From positions 45,066 to 79,355 of the forward strand of contig WELB01000159.1 in the NCBI GenBank assembly GCA_009602725.1: DNA of 34,290 bases, in the 5' to 3' direction. Shown piece after piece: positions 23,615-34,290 of the stretch (positions within the stretch are counted from its first letter, which is position 1; each line of letters opens with the position of its first letter). Source of the stretch: Spirogloea muscicola. Taxonomy: Eukaryota > Streptophyta > Zygnematophyceae > Spirogloeales > Spirogloeaceae. The notes beneath the pieces were generated by a model. The model saw nothing but the letters and a program-made list of their open reading frames with translations. It did no database searches and was not told where the DNA came from. The translations under genes and the position numbers were made by a program.

Positions 23615-26600
23615 ATGCCTGCCATCGCTGGGAGCGCCCGGGGCATGGCGAAGCGAAAGCGCGCCCTCGTCACCGGACCTACGCCGCCGGCGTCCAAGGC
23701 CAAGGTGTTTCCATCTTTCTCTTGCTGGAGTTGCAGCAGCCGCGCGGAGCCGCGTCTGTCAAGCTGCTGGCCAAGTAGCCTGCCCCACTGAGGAGCCAGC
23801 CCTCAGCCCCCTGAGCTGCCGGCTGCGGTCTACAGCTCGCAACTTCGCGACGATGCTCCCTAGCTTGCCTGTATCAGTGAAGGCCCTTCACGGCTAGACA
23901 GCGGAGGTCGACATTGCCGACTCAGCTGAGGGCTTTGCCACGGTAGCAATACATGCAGCGCGCCTGCAAAGCCGCTTGCCCACGCTTCTTGCAATCATGA
24001 CCGTCATTTCTCTCAGCCTGTTTGCGCGCTGCTGGTCGAGGCGGTGCTATGGAAGGCCTGCTTGCTGATCTGCTGCCAGTGCCGCGCTTGACTGGCTCTG
24101 AACCCTTAAACCCCTGGTACATCTGAGCTGCAAATTGCCTCTTTTGACGTGGCCTCGTGCGCTTCTGCTTGCTTGCCGGTGATTCAGAAGGCAGGGAAGA
24201 AGACCACGGCTCTGGCGGGGAGTGAGAGGCCCCTGCGCGAGTACAGCGAGGAGGATGGCCTCCACCAGATGGCAGAGGAGCAGGATGTGGTGGACGACGC
24301 AGCGCTCCCCGACCTTGTGGTGGAAGAGGACGAAGAGCGGCAGCAGAGCGGGAGCGCGGCGGAGACCTCGGGTCTGTCAGAAGGTCATGGCTGGGAGGAG
24401 CTACATGGCAAGCGTGGGCCCGGGGCTTTGCAAGCCAAGGGAAAGCAGGGAACCGGGAGCAGTCTTGCAGGCGGTACAGTATCTGTGAAGGGTATCCTTA
24501 GCTCAACGTCTTTTGAGACGTTGAACGTGTCAGAATCCACCAGGAAGGGCATCCAGGACCTAGGGTTCCCATATATGACCGAGGTAAGCGTCTGGCGTTG
24601 AGGTCCCGTGAAGCCCACAGCTGTACTTCTCGCAGCACCGCATCCTGCATCACTCACGCATTCATACTACCACCACGTGCTGTGGTCATAGCACAGAGCC
24701 ACGTGCTGTCGACTTTGAAGTATCTGCTCTGATTGGTATAAGGAATGACTACGGTCTCTGGCACTCTCCTTCCGCTAGTCCTCGGCCGCCTTGCCAAATC
24801 TGCAGTAGCGTCCCTTCTCAAAGCCTTCTGACTCTTAGAGACGGCAAATGTGATACTTCCGGCAGGTGCAAGCAAGGTCGATACCCCAGCTCCTGGCTGG
24901 CAAGGACGTCCTTGGAGCCGCACGGACTGGGTCAGGGAAGACGCTCGCATTCCTCATCCCTGCTGTGGAGCTCCTGTACCATGCCAAGTTCATGCCGAGG
25001 AATGGGACAGGAGTAATCATCATTTCTCCTACACGCGAGCTGGCCATGCAGGTGATGCTTGGCCCCATGTTCTTTCTCATCTAGCAGTTTTTCTAGCTGT
25101 AGCACCTGTAGTGCTCTTCTTGATCCACCTCTGCACAAGTTTGTTGTAGCAGCCTGCAAGTGATACAGGGACCCTGGCTAAGAGTTTGAAGCTATCAACA
25201 AACAAAGCTGTGCAATACGGAAACCCGCTGCTTGCATTTGAAATTACAGAGCAATATTGGGCCAGTGGCCTGATGGACTCGCTGGCCTCTCAGATCTACG
25301 GAGTGGCGAGGGACATCTGTAAGTACCATAAGCAAACACACGGCATCATCATGGGTGGAGCGAACAGAAGGGTAGAGGCGGAGAAGCTCGCCAAGGGCGT
25401 CAACCTTTTGGTTGCTACTCCAGGACGTTTGCTGGATCATTTGCAGAATACAAAAGGCTATGTCTTTCAGAGCCTTAAGGTCAGTCAGCACGTGGATTCC
25501 ACATAGGTTGTCACAGATGTGCATGTTGCTTTGATGTTTGAGCTTCGAAAGCTCAAATATCATCTGAATTTCAGTATGCTGACTTTCAAGATCAGGCGGC
25601 ATTCAGATTGCAGAACGAGGTTCAATTTTGCACGGGCTGCCTGTCTACCTTCCCCCGTACTTGACTATGGATCTTGGCTGCTAATGTACAGGTTGCTGTT
25701 GCAGTGTCTTGTTGTAGATGAGGCCGACAGGATCTTGGAGATAGGATTCGAGGAGGAATTAAAGCAGATAGTCAGACTCCTGCCTAAGGTGCGTATTTCA
25801 CAGCTCGCTTGTTCTGCGAGTACTGCAATATTGGGAAAGTGGGCACAAAATGAAGGCATGCAGGTCATGCATGGAGTGGCCAGTTGCTTACTGGCCACAT
25901 TCTTTGGACTTCGCTGTACAGGACAGACAAACTGTGCTCTTCTCTGCCACGCAAACCACCAAGGTAAGTGATTTGCTGGATAACGCTTCTCATCTGAGGC
26001 CTTTGAGTATCACTTGTGGTTGCCTGATGACAGTTTAGGAGCTCGTTTTCATTGAGCATATCGTGCTAGGACATGTCCAACCCCATTCGTACCACTGAGT
26101 GTTTCCTTTCTGTCAGACCCTGACACAAATAGACCCTAAATAGATTCATCAATTGTTGGCCTACAAATAATCCTATGGAGTTGCAGGTAGAGGACCTGGC
26201 AAGGGTGAGCTTCAAGAAGGCACCTCTTTACATTGGTGTAGACGATAGTCGCTCCAAGGTAAGCATTGTGGAGGTTTTCTCCTGCTTGCAGGTCTATCAG
26301 GGGTGCTCTTGATGTTCATGTTGTGTGTAAATTGCTCTTTCACTCTGTTTCATTGTCTGCAGGCGACTGTGGAAGGGCTTGAGCAAGGCTACTGCGTGGT
26401 ACCCAGCTTGAAGCGCTTTCTTCTCCTTTTCACCTTCCTGAAGAAGAACCTGACGAAAAAGGTATCATCCGCACAATGTGGCTCACTTGTTGTGCCCCTC
26501 CTAGAAGCAGAGCCCTGCCCTAAACCTCTGCTTGATGTTGCAAGAGCAGTAAATAAGGAAGCATCAAGGTCTTGAGCATGATGTATCGTTTATGAGCATT

Positions 26601-28689
26601 CTGACCTTGTACGGAGGCGCCTACATTTGGTCATTCTTACTATCCAATTTCATTATCATGCCATTTTTCATCGCAAGTCACTTTGCCTTCTTCTCATTTG
26701 TTGCAGGTGATGGTATTCTTTTCTTCCTGTAACTCTGTGAAGTTTCACCAGGAGCTCCTCAACTACATTGATATACCCTGCATGGACATTCACGGCAAGC
26801 AGAAGCAACAGAAGCGCACAGCCACATATTTTGAGTTTTGCAGTGCAGAGAAGGGCATCCTGCTCTGCACAGACGTTGCTGCTCGCGGCCTTGACATTCC
26901 TGCAGTGGTATGTAATAGCAGCTGAGTAAACTGGTGGTTGAGTATAAGTCACTTCCTGCACAGTATCATTTAAGCCTTTTTTCTATTATTTCTCTTTCAC
27001 ACTCTACACATATATGCATGGATCTTTCTTTGTCAATTGACCACATGTTTGCCTGCCATACTTTGCAATGGATGTGTCCATGGGGATGCACAGCTTCTAA
27101 GTAACAGCCAAGCTCATGTGAAGCTATTTAATTTCTGGCAGGATTGGATCATTCAGTATGACCCACCAGACGATCCTCGGGTGAGTTTGCAGCATGGAGA
27201 TTGCTCAGATGTCAGTATAACATGACAACGTTTGCAGTGTGTTTTGTGTGAAGCCCGTCAGGCTTGTCAACATAGACGACAGGCAGTTGTAAATCTGCAA
27301 GTTACGTTGGTCGGGGTCTGGCAGTCGCAATTTATATGGGGGCTCTGACCTCTGGGGGGTACTTGTGTATTGCAGGAGTACATTCACAGAGTAGGGCGCA
27401 CTGCTCGAGGGGAGGGAGGAAGGGGCCGGGCATTGCTATTTTTGATACCGGAAGAGCTGGGCTTCCTCCGGTATCTAAGGGTAAGGGGGATGATGACTCC
27501 ACCTTGCTAGGAGGCTAATACTAGAACGATGTAGGACACTTATATACCTCATTTGGCTAATAAGTAGTGTTCATTCTCATGAAATGACTCCCCATCGTCC
27601 CTGACATACAACAAAGGTCAACAGTGTTTTCATGGCTACACAATTTGCATGAGTGTCACTACGACTTATTTGCAGATCGATTGACTGTGCCTGCAGGCTG
27701 CAAAGGTGCCGCTGAATGAGTATGAGTTTCCCGACAACAAAATTGCCAATGTTCAATCGCAGCTGGTAAGCACTGCCTCAGTGCCACAGAGGCCTGGCAC
27801 TGTTGGAGATAGCAATCTTTGTTGTTGACCTGGCATGTTGTCTGCCAAAAGAAGGTGGATGAGCGGTGCTTGTCAAGTCCAAGCTGAGTCACCAGTGGGT
27901 ATGGTGTTGAGGACATCAAGGAGTGTGGTATTCAGTATAAAGTGTTGGGGTAGAGATTGCTTTGCCTCCCTGACCTGAAGGTTCTTGCTTCCTAAGTTCA
28001 AAATGAAACTAGTGCTTCTTCCGAAAGACTAGCTTCTCATAAGTTTCCTTGACATGTGGAGCAGGAGAAGCTGATAGAGAAGACCTACCCCTTGCACCAG
28101 TCAGCAAGGGACGCATACCGGTCGTACCTTCTGGCATACAACTCCCACGCCATGAAGGACATCTTCAATGTCCACCGCCTGGATCTTCAGGTGCCACTGT
28201 TTTTCTTGCAGTACGCTTTGAGCTTTTGTTCAGTATGTTATGCATCTTAGTGATATGCACATGGCAGAGCTAGACGTGCAAGCACAACTCCTGCATGGTG
28301 AATGCACTCTTGGCAGAACAGAGCTGTAACAGAATGGCTGCTGTGGATTTGCAACAATGCAGAATTTGTGGGTTTTCACTTTTTGTTGTTAACGCAAGGT
28401 TGCAACTTAGGTGCAACTGTACATATCAGATCCTGTCACCTGCTAATGACATCATGTCTGTCCCTGGAAGCAGGCAGTTGCAAGTTCATTTGGATTCCAT
28501 TGTCCTCCAAAGGTAGTCCTGAACTTGGACAGTAGTGCTGCCAAGTTCCGAAAGGGAAACAAGGCTGGCTCAGCTAGTTCTCAGCCTGGCAGCAAGGGCA
28601 GGCTCAAATCTTCAGGGCATGTGTTCAGCTCCCTGAACCCGTATGGCAAAAGGGCGGCGAATGACACAAGGCAATTTACAAGGATCTGA
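23615..28689 (+). CDS. HAS1: DEAD-box RNA helicase, DDX18/HAS1 family
   Basis: HAS1 is a nucleolar helicase for ribosome subunit biogenesis. Fourteen exons: 23615 (or ATG 23645)-23704, 24188-24583, 24866-25051, 25294-25479, 25705-25788, 25922-25963, 26187-26258, 26363-26461, 26707-26907, 27142-27180, 27376-27480, 27697-27765, 28065-28190 and 28474-28689. All junctions are GT-AG in phase 0. From ATG 23645 the protein has 626 residues. Motifs: a Q-motif region ending [25 protein letters not shown] (170-178), PTREL (207-211), TPGR (256-259), [20 protein letters not shown] (DEAD 281-284), SAT (312-314), ARGLD (434-438) and HRVGRTAR (459-466). The [11 protein letters not shown] block and the C-terminal [11 protein letters not shown] block are typical of DDX18/HAS1. 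The N-terminus is basic then acidic. The start is uncertain because the frame stays open upstream. Confidence 0.95.
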
Positions 28690-29178
28690 ACGACACTCCT
28701 TAGGTTGCTGGTCTTTCACTCATGCCGTAGCGCAGGCCTGGTGGTGTTACTGCCATCTGAAGGCCTGAAGGCATGTTCTCATTGTTTCTGCGAAAAAGCA
28801 GACAGCAACAAAGTATTCCAACTTGTGCCTGACTAACTCGAGGTCTGCACTTGAAGGATGAATTGGTAACCTTGTGTAGGCATGAGAAGCTAAGGGGCTT
28901 GTATGCAGATCCTACGGAATTTTGGGTCATCATATCTTCGGTCATCACTGCACATGTTTCACACAAGACTACGATGCTTGAGTGTATCATGTTAGACATA
29001 CTACTGCAATGCCGAAGTGCACCGACCCTGCAGACCAAGCTGTTCCGAAGTGCACCGAGGCTTCAAAAATGAGCTCCAACAGGCCCGCAATGTGCGGTCA
29101 CTTTAATTGCACAAATCTGAAGCTGCCATTGGCAGCTTCATTTATGGGTAGTAGTGCCTGTCATGTTTATTCTCGCAT
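28690..29178. other. Intergenic region between convergent HAS1 and copper ATPase genes
   Basis: This is presumably the two 3' UTRs. It contains one perfect inverted repeat (29118-29140, separate entry). No other gene is seen. Confidence 0.55.
29118..29140. repeat. Perfect 10-bp inverted repeat at convergent gene ends
   Basis: TGAAGCTGCC and GGCAGCTTCA flank a 3-nt loop, forming a strong hairpin on either strand. It lies about 39 nt past the copper ATPase stop, inside that gene's likely 3' UTR. A role in 3' end formation is possible but unproven. Confidence 0.7.
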
Positions 29179-32100
29179 CTAGCCCCTGAATTTTAGAGCC
29201 TTACCCTGCGCCTTTGACCCAAGCTCAACCCGAATGTCAAACAGCTCTATGAGCTTTGGTTTTCTGTACATTCGCAGCGCAAGCGATGAGCAGACAACGC
29301 TCACAGAGGAAAAGGCCATGGCAGCACCAGCAAGCCACGGCGGTAGGCGCACAAGGAAGCAGGGGTAGAAGACGCCTGCGGCGAGCGGGATGCCCATGAC
29401 GTTGTACCCCATGGCCCACGCATAGTTGGTGCGGATTCGGTCAAATGTCTTGCGCGAGAGGTCGATGGCGGTAACCACATCCTCCAGGTTGGACCGCATG
29501 AGCACGTAGTCTGCCGCCTCGATCGCAATGTCGGTGCCGCTGCCCACGGCCATGCCCACATCGGCGGCAGCAAGTGCTGGGGAGTCGTTGATGCCGTCGC
29601 CAACAACGGCCACAACAACAGCGCCACCACATTGCAGCGTCCGCACCGTATCGGCCTTGCCTGATGGCAGAACCTCAGCATACACCTCCTCGATGCCTAT
29701 CTCCCCGGCAACAGCGCGCGCTGTTTGCCAGTTGTCGCCCGTCAGCATGACAGAGCGGATGCCCATGCGTGCCAGACCTTCCACAACAACCGCCGCCTCG
29801 GGCTTGAGCGGGTCCGCAACGGCAAAGGCCGCCGCCAGTGTGCCGCTCACGGCGGCGAGGACGCACGTACGTGCTCTGGATTCCTCACGCTGCAAATACT
29901 CCTCTGCGGCCTCCGGGATGACAACAGCATGCCGCCGCATCAGCTGCCGGTTGCCCACCTGGAAGAGCAGCGAGTGTAGCAGTCAACACCATCAGTCAAC
30001 ATCATCTTTGGCACTTTTCCAACTGGTAATAGACATTCACTCCGCCCTTCTTCTTGACAGGAGATGTTCCAAGCAAGCACACACTAATGAGAAAGTTGTG
30101 GTGAGCCCGGATGGCCTGGAACTGTTGCCTTTGAGCAATCAGGAGCGCACCAGCACAGCAGATCCATCGACTGTGCAGCTTACGCCCTCGCCAAGCAGGG
30201 CCTCAAAGCCCTCTGCCGCCTGCAGCCACGTGACATCTTTCTTCACAGTCTCCCGCTTATCGTCAGTTGCCCGCCCGTCGTCCTCTGCTGCCGTCACCGC
30301 TTTCTGATTGCCAAACACGAGCACGTGTCGCGCGTACGCCACCAGAGCCTGCCCAATGGGATGCTCACTACCGCTCTCAGCCGCTGCCACCAGCCCCAGG
30401 ACCTTGACAATATCTCTGGACTCGCCAAAGAGCTTGCAGCTTGTGACCACCGGCCGGCCCTTGGTCAACGTTCCCGTTTTGTCGAAGACCACAGTCTGGA
30501 TCTGCCTCACGTAAAAAAGAACATAATTAGAAAAATCCCAATGACATCAACCTTACCAAGGCAGCCTATCTTCTCCTGGTGATGTTTTTAGTATATTTCA
30601 ATGGAAATCAATCACTTTGCAAGAGAGGTTAATCGCATTGTACTTTGTGGGCTCGCTCCAGGGCATCTCCGCCCTTTATGAGGATGCCGTTGCTCGCGCC
30701 GATGCCCGTGGCAACCATGACTGCAGTCGGCGTGGCCAGGCCCAGGGCGCACGGGCAGGCGATGACCAGCACGGCAATGCCAAATAGCAGCGCAAAGAGG
30801 AAGTGGTCCGTGCCGGCGGGCAGCCAGCTGTCGGGAATGGCGCCCGCCTCGCCGGCCATGTACCAGCAGAGCCAGGTGAGGATGGCCAGCAGCACCACCA
30901 CCGGCACAAAGATGCTCGACACCTGCAAAAGCCGATCTCGAAGTGGCTCAGCGGCTCTATCTTGCAAGATGGGGACAAAAAGGCCACCCTCATGTATGCA
31001 TTACCATGCACTTGACATGGTGCATATAAGTAGCAAGCAGCATGAGTGATTGCAGGTGTTGCCAACTAGATAAGCTTCAATATGGGATCAGATGTCTCCT
31101 TGCGGCGGTAGTAAGTTCTTCACGACACCAAAGTATATTGGTGCAAATATGCACCCCTGGACCAATGCAAGAACTCAAGTTGCTGCAAGATCTTGACTGA
31201 CGTTGTCATTCAACTGCAACTCACACAATGTTACTTGGTCTCCTTCTGCCCAGTTTGCAGTGACTTCCTATACATCTGTTGACCTGGAATGCATTGAATG
31301 GGCACTTGTTCACTCACATAATCCGCAAACCGCTGGATTGGGGCTTTCGACATCTGCGCTGTCTCTACCAGGCGCACAATCCTCGCCAGAGCAGTATCGG
31401 AGCCGACCCGCAGGGCCTTAACGTGCAGGAGGCCCGTGAGGTTGATGGTTCCGCCAACTGCCGCGGCGCCAGGCGCCTTGGGCACGGGCGCAGATTCACC
31501 AGTGATCATTGACTCGTCCACGTGGCTGCTGCCATGCACCACCTGCCCGTCTGCCGGCACCTTGGCCCCGGGGATAACCTGCAACCAATTTGCTGCAAAC
31601 ACATCAATGAGCCTTAAAGACCCAAGTGCACATTGCTGTTGTGGCCCTCCATTATGATTTTTCTGCAGCTTAGGTACTGTTCCATCTACAAGAAGACAAA
31701 CCCTCACGAAACTGCTTTGAGTGTCATCTAGATGAGGAGAATGGTGCATAGGGCGCAGCTACCACGCTCATGTCTTCCTAGGCCTCACCTTGAGGATATC
31801 ACCCCGCTGGACGAGACGGGTGTCGATCTCCCGCTCTGTCACCACCTTACCATCTGTTGTTCACACAGCACAGAAGCAACCCATTAGCACCCAAAGACAA
31901 TCTTGCCGCCTCATAGCAACCCGCCACAAAAATTGCAGGAGGCAAAGGACCCTATGGTAGCTTGTGTGCGCCTGCACCTGTCCCCACTTCCAGGATTACA
32001 GCTGTCGCGGGCGCCAGCTGCAGCAGTTTTGAGATAGCCTCAGAAGTACGACCCTTTGCCACGACCTGCAGAAGGGACGCCTGATGCGAGCACTCAGTCT

Positions 32101-34069
32101 CGCCATAGGAAGACACAGCAGCATCTATGCGAGGCAGACTCCAGGCATGCTCGTGCAGCTAAATGTAGGCCTGATGGACATGATATGTAACTCTCAACAG
32201 TGCCGCAAGTCAGACAGCTTGCTTGGCATATAGGACTGACTCAATAAGGAACATGACTGTGCTTCTGAAGCAGGTCAAACAGGAGGAGAGGACAGGTTCC
32301 CGCACCTCCAAGTATTTGCCGAGTAAAATGAACGTGATGAGCATTGCACTAGTCTCAAAGAAGTCGGCTGATGGTAGGTTGCGGCGCCAGGCAACTGAGA
32401 CCACTGAGAACACCGAGTAGAAGTAGGCGGCGGACGTGCCGAGTGCCACGAGCACGTCCATGTTGGCAGCGCCATGGCGCAGCGACCGGTAGGCGCCAAC
32501 GTAGAAGCGAGCGCCGATGCCAAATTGCACGGGCGTGACCAGTGCAAGCTTGAGCCACGAGCCAAGCGCCAGCGGCCCCAGGCGCACCATGAGCAACTCG
32601 TGCAGCACGGGAATATGTGGGCACACCATTGCCACAAGAAACGCCGGAATCTGCACCCTCGACACCGACTTTGCAAGATAAGGAAGGGCAAGGAGTGCAA
32701 GCCTATGAAAGTCCATCATAAGGGAGTTGCTTGGAAGTCGAGATGCTAGAGGGGCATACTGTGACAATGCTTGTGTGGCATAAGCGCTCACCGTAAAGGC
32801 GGCACTGAGGAAGAAAAGGCGGCGGTACTTGTCAGCTTCCTGGCTGCGGTCATGCGCTTGTAAGGCATGGAAGCTGGGCATAAGCGCGCGGAGCTTGCCA
32901 TCGGGCCCATCAACACCGGCAACGGCCTCCACAAGCGCCCGCAGCCCACACACCTCGGGGTCGTACAACACGTCCGCGCACTCCGTGCGGTGGCACGCGG
33001 CGACCTGGCGCACGCCCTTGACTTCTCGCAGCGCAGCCTCCACGCGGAGAACCACGTCCTCACGCCACATGCCAGCAATGTTAAGGACCACCCGGTCTAC
33101 CTCGCCGGTTGCGAGGAGCTCGCCCGCAAAGCCAGCATCCTCTATCGCTCCAACAATAGCTTTGGCGTCTACCAGCTGCAGGGCAAGACCGCGCGCAAGC
33201 CAAGGTGGCAAGGAAGCCGAGTCAGTGGCCAAACAGCGAATATGCATGCGCTCTCAACTGCAGTGCTGCGACTCGGTGTCGAGGTGCGCTGCAGAAGGAG
33301 GAAGAGCGGAGACACAGCCCTGACCTCGGGATCGTACTCGACCTCCGCCTGCTCCGTGGCGAGCGCCACGGACGCTCGCAGCACGCCCCGCACTGCGAGC
33401 AGCGCGGCCTCCACCGAGCCGACGCAGGCGCTGCAGGTCATCCCGGACACCCGGAAGCGGCCGACGACGCTGGCCAGCTGCGCGCCGGCGGCGCCGCCCG
33501 CCGGCGGCAGCGGCGCCTGCAGCAGCGCCTCCGCCTCGAAGCCGGCATCCTCGACGGCCTCCACCAGGTCCTCGACCTGAGGCGGGGCAGGCGGCGACGA
33601 TTAGTCAGGCCAGCCGGCACGACCAGGATAAGGTCCTCCATGCAGCAACGCAGGATGCTCCTCAGCCAGTGGGGCACCACTGGCGACGGCGGCAGCGGCC
33701 GCTCACCTTGATGTGCGCGGGATCGTAGACGACCTCGGCGCGGTTCTGCAGGAGAGCAACCGAGGCGGAGGCGACGCCCGGGAGCGCGGCGAGAGCGCGC
33801 TCCACCGCGGACGAGCACGCGGCGCAGGTCATGCCGCCGACGCGCAGCCCCGCGCGCGCCTTCGCCGCCGGCGCGGCCGTTTTTTTTTTTTTTTTTCGGC
33901 GGGGGCGGCGGCGGGGGGGAGGGGGACTGGAACTTGACGGGGGGTTGCCGTCAGCCAAACGGCGCCTGGAGACGTCGGCGGGCAGGGCGCTCGTGGGCTT
34001 TCGTGGGCCCTTCTCGTACCGTGACCCGACGGCCAGCATCCTCTCTTCGCACCGCTCGGGTTCCCTCAT
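29179..34069 (-). CDS. P1B-type copper-transporting ATPase, RAN1/HMA7-like
   Basis: Ten exons with consistent phases, 33707-34069, 33325-33576, 32792-33175, 32306-32650, 31978-32065, 31789-31853, 31318-31578, 30644-30922, 30151-30501 and 29179-29958, give 1055 residues. Two metal-binding domains carry GMTCAAC (79-85) and GMTCSAC (166-172). A third domain keeps the fold signature but reads GMWREDV (240-246), without Cys. Then come TGES (525-528), the Cu(I) channel CPC (642-644), DKTGT phosphorylation Asp686, SEHPIG (His726-Pro727), TGDN (869-872), GDGINDSPA (916-924), YN (981-982) and M-x-x-SS (1010-1014), the Cu(I)-ATPase set. The region [11 protein letters not shown] to [18 protein letters not shown] resembles plant RAN1/HMA7. 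By family, it pumps Cu(I) into the secretory lumen, loading cuproproteins including ethylene receptors. A 17-T run (33880-33896) encodes a Lys run before domain 1. Confidence 0.94.
33880..33896. repeat. Poly-T tract (17) inside exon 1 of the copper ATPase
   Basis: On the coding strand this is a poly-A run giving about five to six consecutive Lys residues before the first metal-binding domain. Such homopolymers are prone to slippage, and length errors would shift the frame of the predicted N-terminus. Confidence 0.95.
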
Positions 34070-34211
34070 TCCACCGGGTTGCCCACATCGAATACCGTGA
34101 TTCGCCGGGGCCGGGGGCGCGGACAGCCGTCGTAATGCCGGAATTGGCTTGCGAGCGGCGGCGGCTTGAAGGGATATGACCTCGTTCCGCGCCTCCCATC
34201 GGTCAACCGCG
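34070..34211. promoter_or_regulatory. Short divergent spacer between the copper ATPase and tRNA-Arg
   Basis: Only 142 bp separate the ATPase ATG (minus) from the 5' end of the tRNA (plus), so the ATPase 5' UTR and promoter probably overlap the tRNA locus. No metal-response (GTAC core) cluster is evident in this stretch. Confidence 0.4.
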
Positions 34212-34284
34212 GCTCCTGTGGCCTAATGGATAAGGCATCTGACTTCTAATCAGGGGATTGAGGGTTCGAGTCCCTCCAGGAGTG
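34212..34284 (+). tRNA. tRNA-Arg (anticodon TCT)
   Basis: This 73-nt sequence folds as a complete cloverleaf. The acceptor is GCTCCTG / CAGGAGT with one G-U pair at the first position. The D stem is GCCT/AGGC. The anticodon stem is TCTGA/TCAGG with loop CTTCTAA and anticodon TCT, reading AGA. The variable loop is GGATT and the T arm is GAGGG-TTCGAGT-CCCTC. Internal Pol III promoter A box TGGCCTAATGG (34219-34229) and B box GGTTCGAGTCC (34263-34273) are intact. There is no intron, and CCA is not encoded. Confidence 0.97.
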
Positions 34285-34290
34285 CGTGGA

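Noticed and set aside
29528-30307. 259-codon plus-strand frame
   Set aside because: It lies antisense to the conserved ATPase exons 8 and 9 and has no recognisable domain.

Overview
The window reads as nuclear DNA of a green alga (Chlorophyta, possibly trebouxiophyte-like). The evidence is intron-rich genes with GT-AG splicing, GC-rich first exons carrying GCC/GGC repeats, plant-type proteins (an ethylene-receptor-like hybrid kinase, a RAN1/HMA7-like copper ATPase, a DUF3054 protein), and a TGTAA poly(A)-type signal after one gene. The species cannot be named from sequence alone. Eight protein genes and one tRNA can be supported. Gene models were built by joining exons at splice sites in matching phase and by comparison with remembered family sequences; no database search was run.

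Layout. 1-2075 (+): 3' part of an AAAP (AVT3-like) amino acid transporter. 2659-5484 (-): complete GPN3 GTPase in nine exons. 5485-6940: intergenic DNA holding a cluster of degenerate hairpin repeats. 6941-8438 (+): DUF3054 membrane protein. 8439-11596: gene-poor accessory stretch with a retrotransposon C-terminal remnant (9881-10381) flanked by two ~200-bp direct repeats related to the hairpin cluster, followed by a 347-bp (GA)n tract. 11597-13848 (+): long Ala/Glu-rich coiled-coil protein. 14342-16070 (-): DUF218/YdcF-like protein with an N-terminal membrane anchor. 17132-22923 (-): ethylene-receptor-like hybrid histidine kinase in 15 exons. 23615-28689 (+): DDX18/HAS1 DEAD-box helicase in 14 exons. 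29179-34069 (-): RAN1/HMA7-like P1B copper ATPase in 10 exons. 34212-34284 (+): tRNA-Arg(UCU).

How the genes relate. The notable point is the linkage of an ethylene-receptor-like kinase with a RAN1-like copper ATPase, with only the HAS1 helicase between them. In land plants RAN1 supplies the copper cofactor to ethylene receptors. The best splice model of the algal receptor keeps the Asp/Tyr/Ile/Pro residues of the first ethylene-domain helix but has Ala and Trp where the copper-ligating Cys and His should be. The receptor may therefore be divergent, or an exon may have been missed. GPN3 (RNA polymerase II assembly) and HAS1 (ribosome biogenesis) are housekeeping genes. Genes alternate as head-to-head and tail-to-tail pairs. 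Three single ambiguous bases (7057, 11960, 23173) lie in GC-rich 5' regions and limit the certainty of start sites there.
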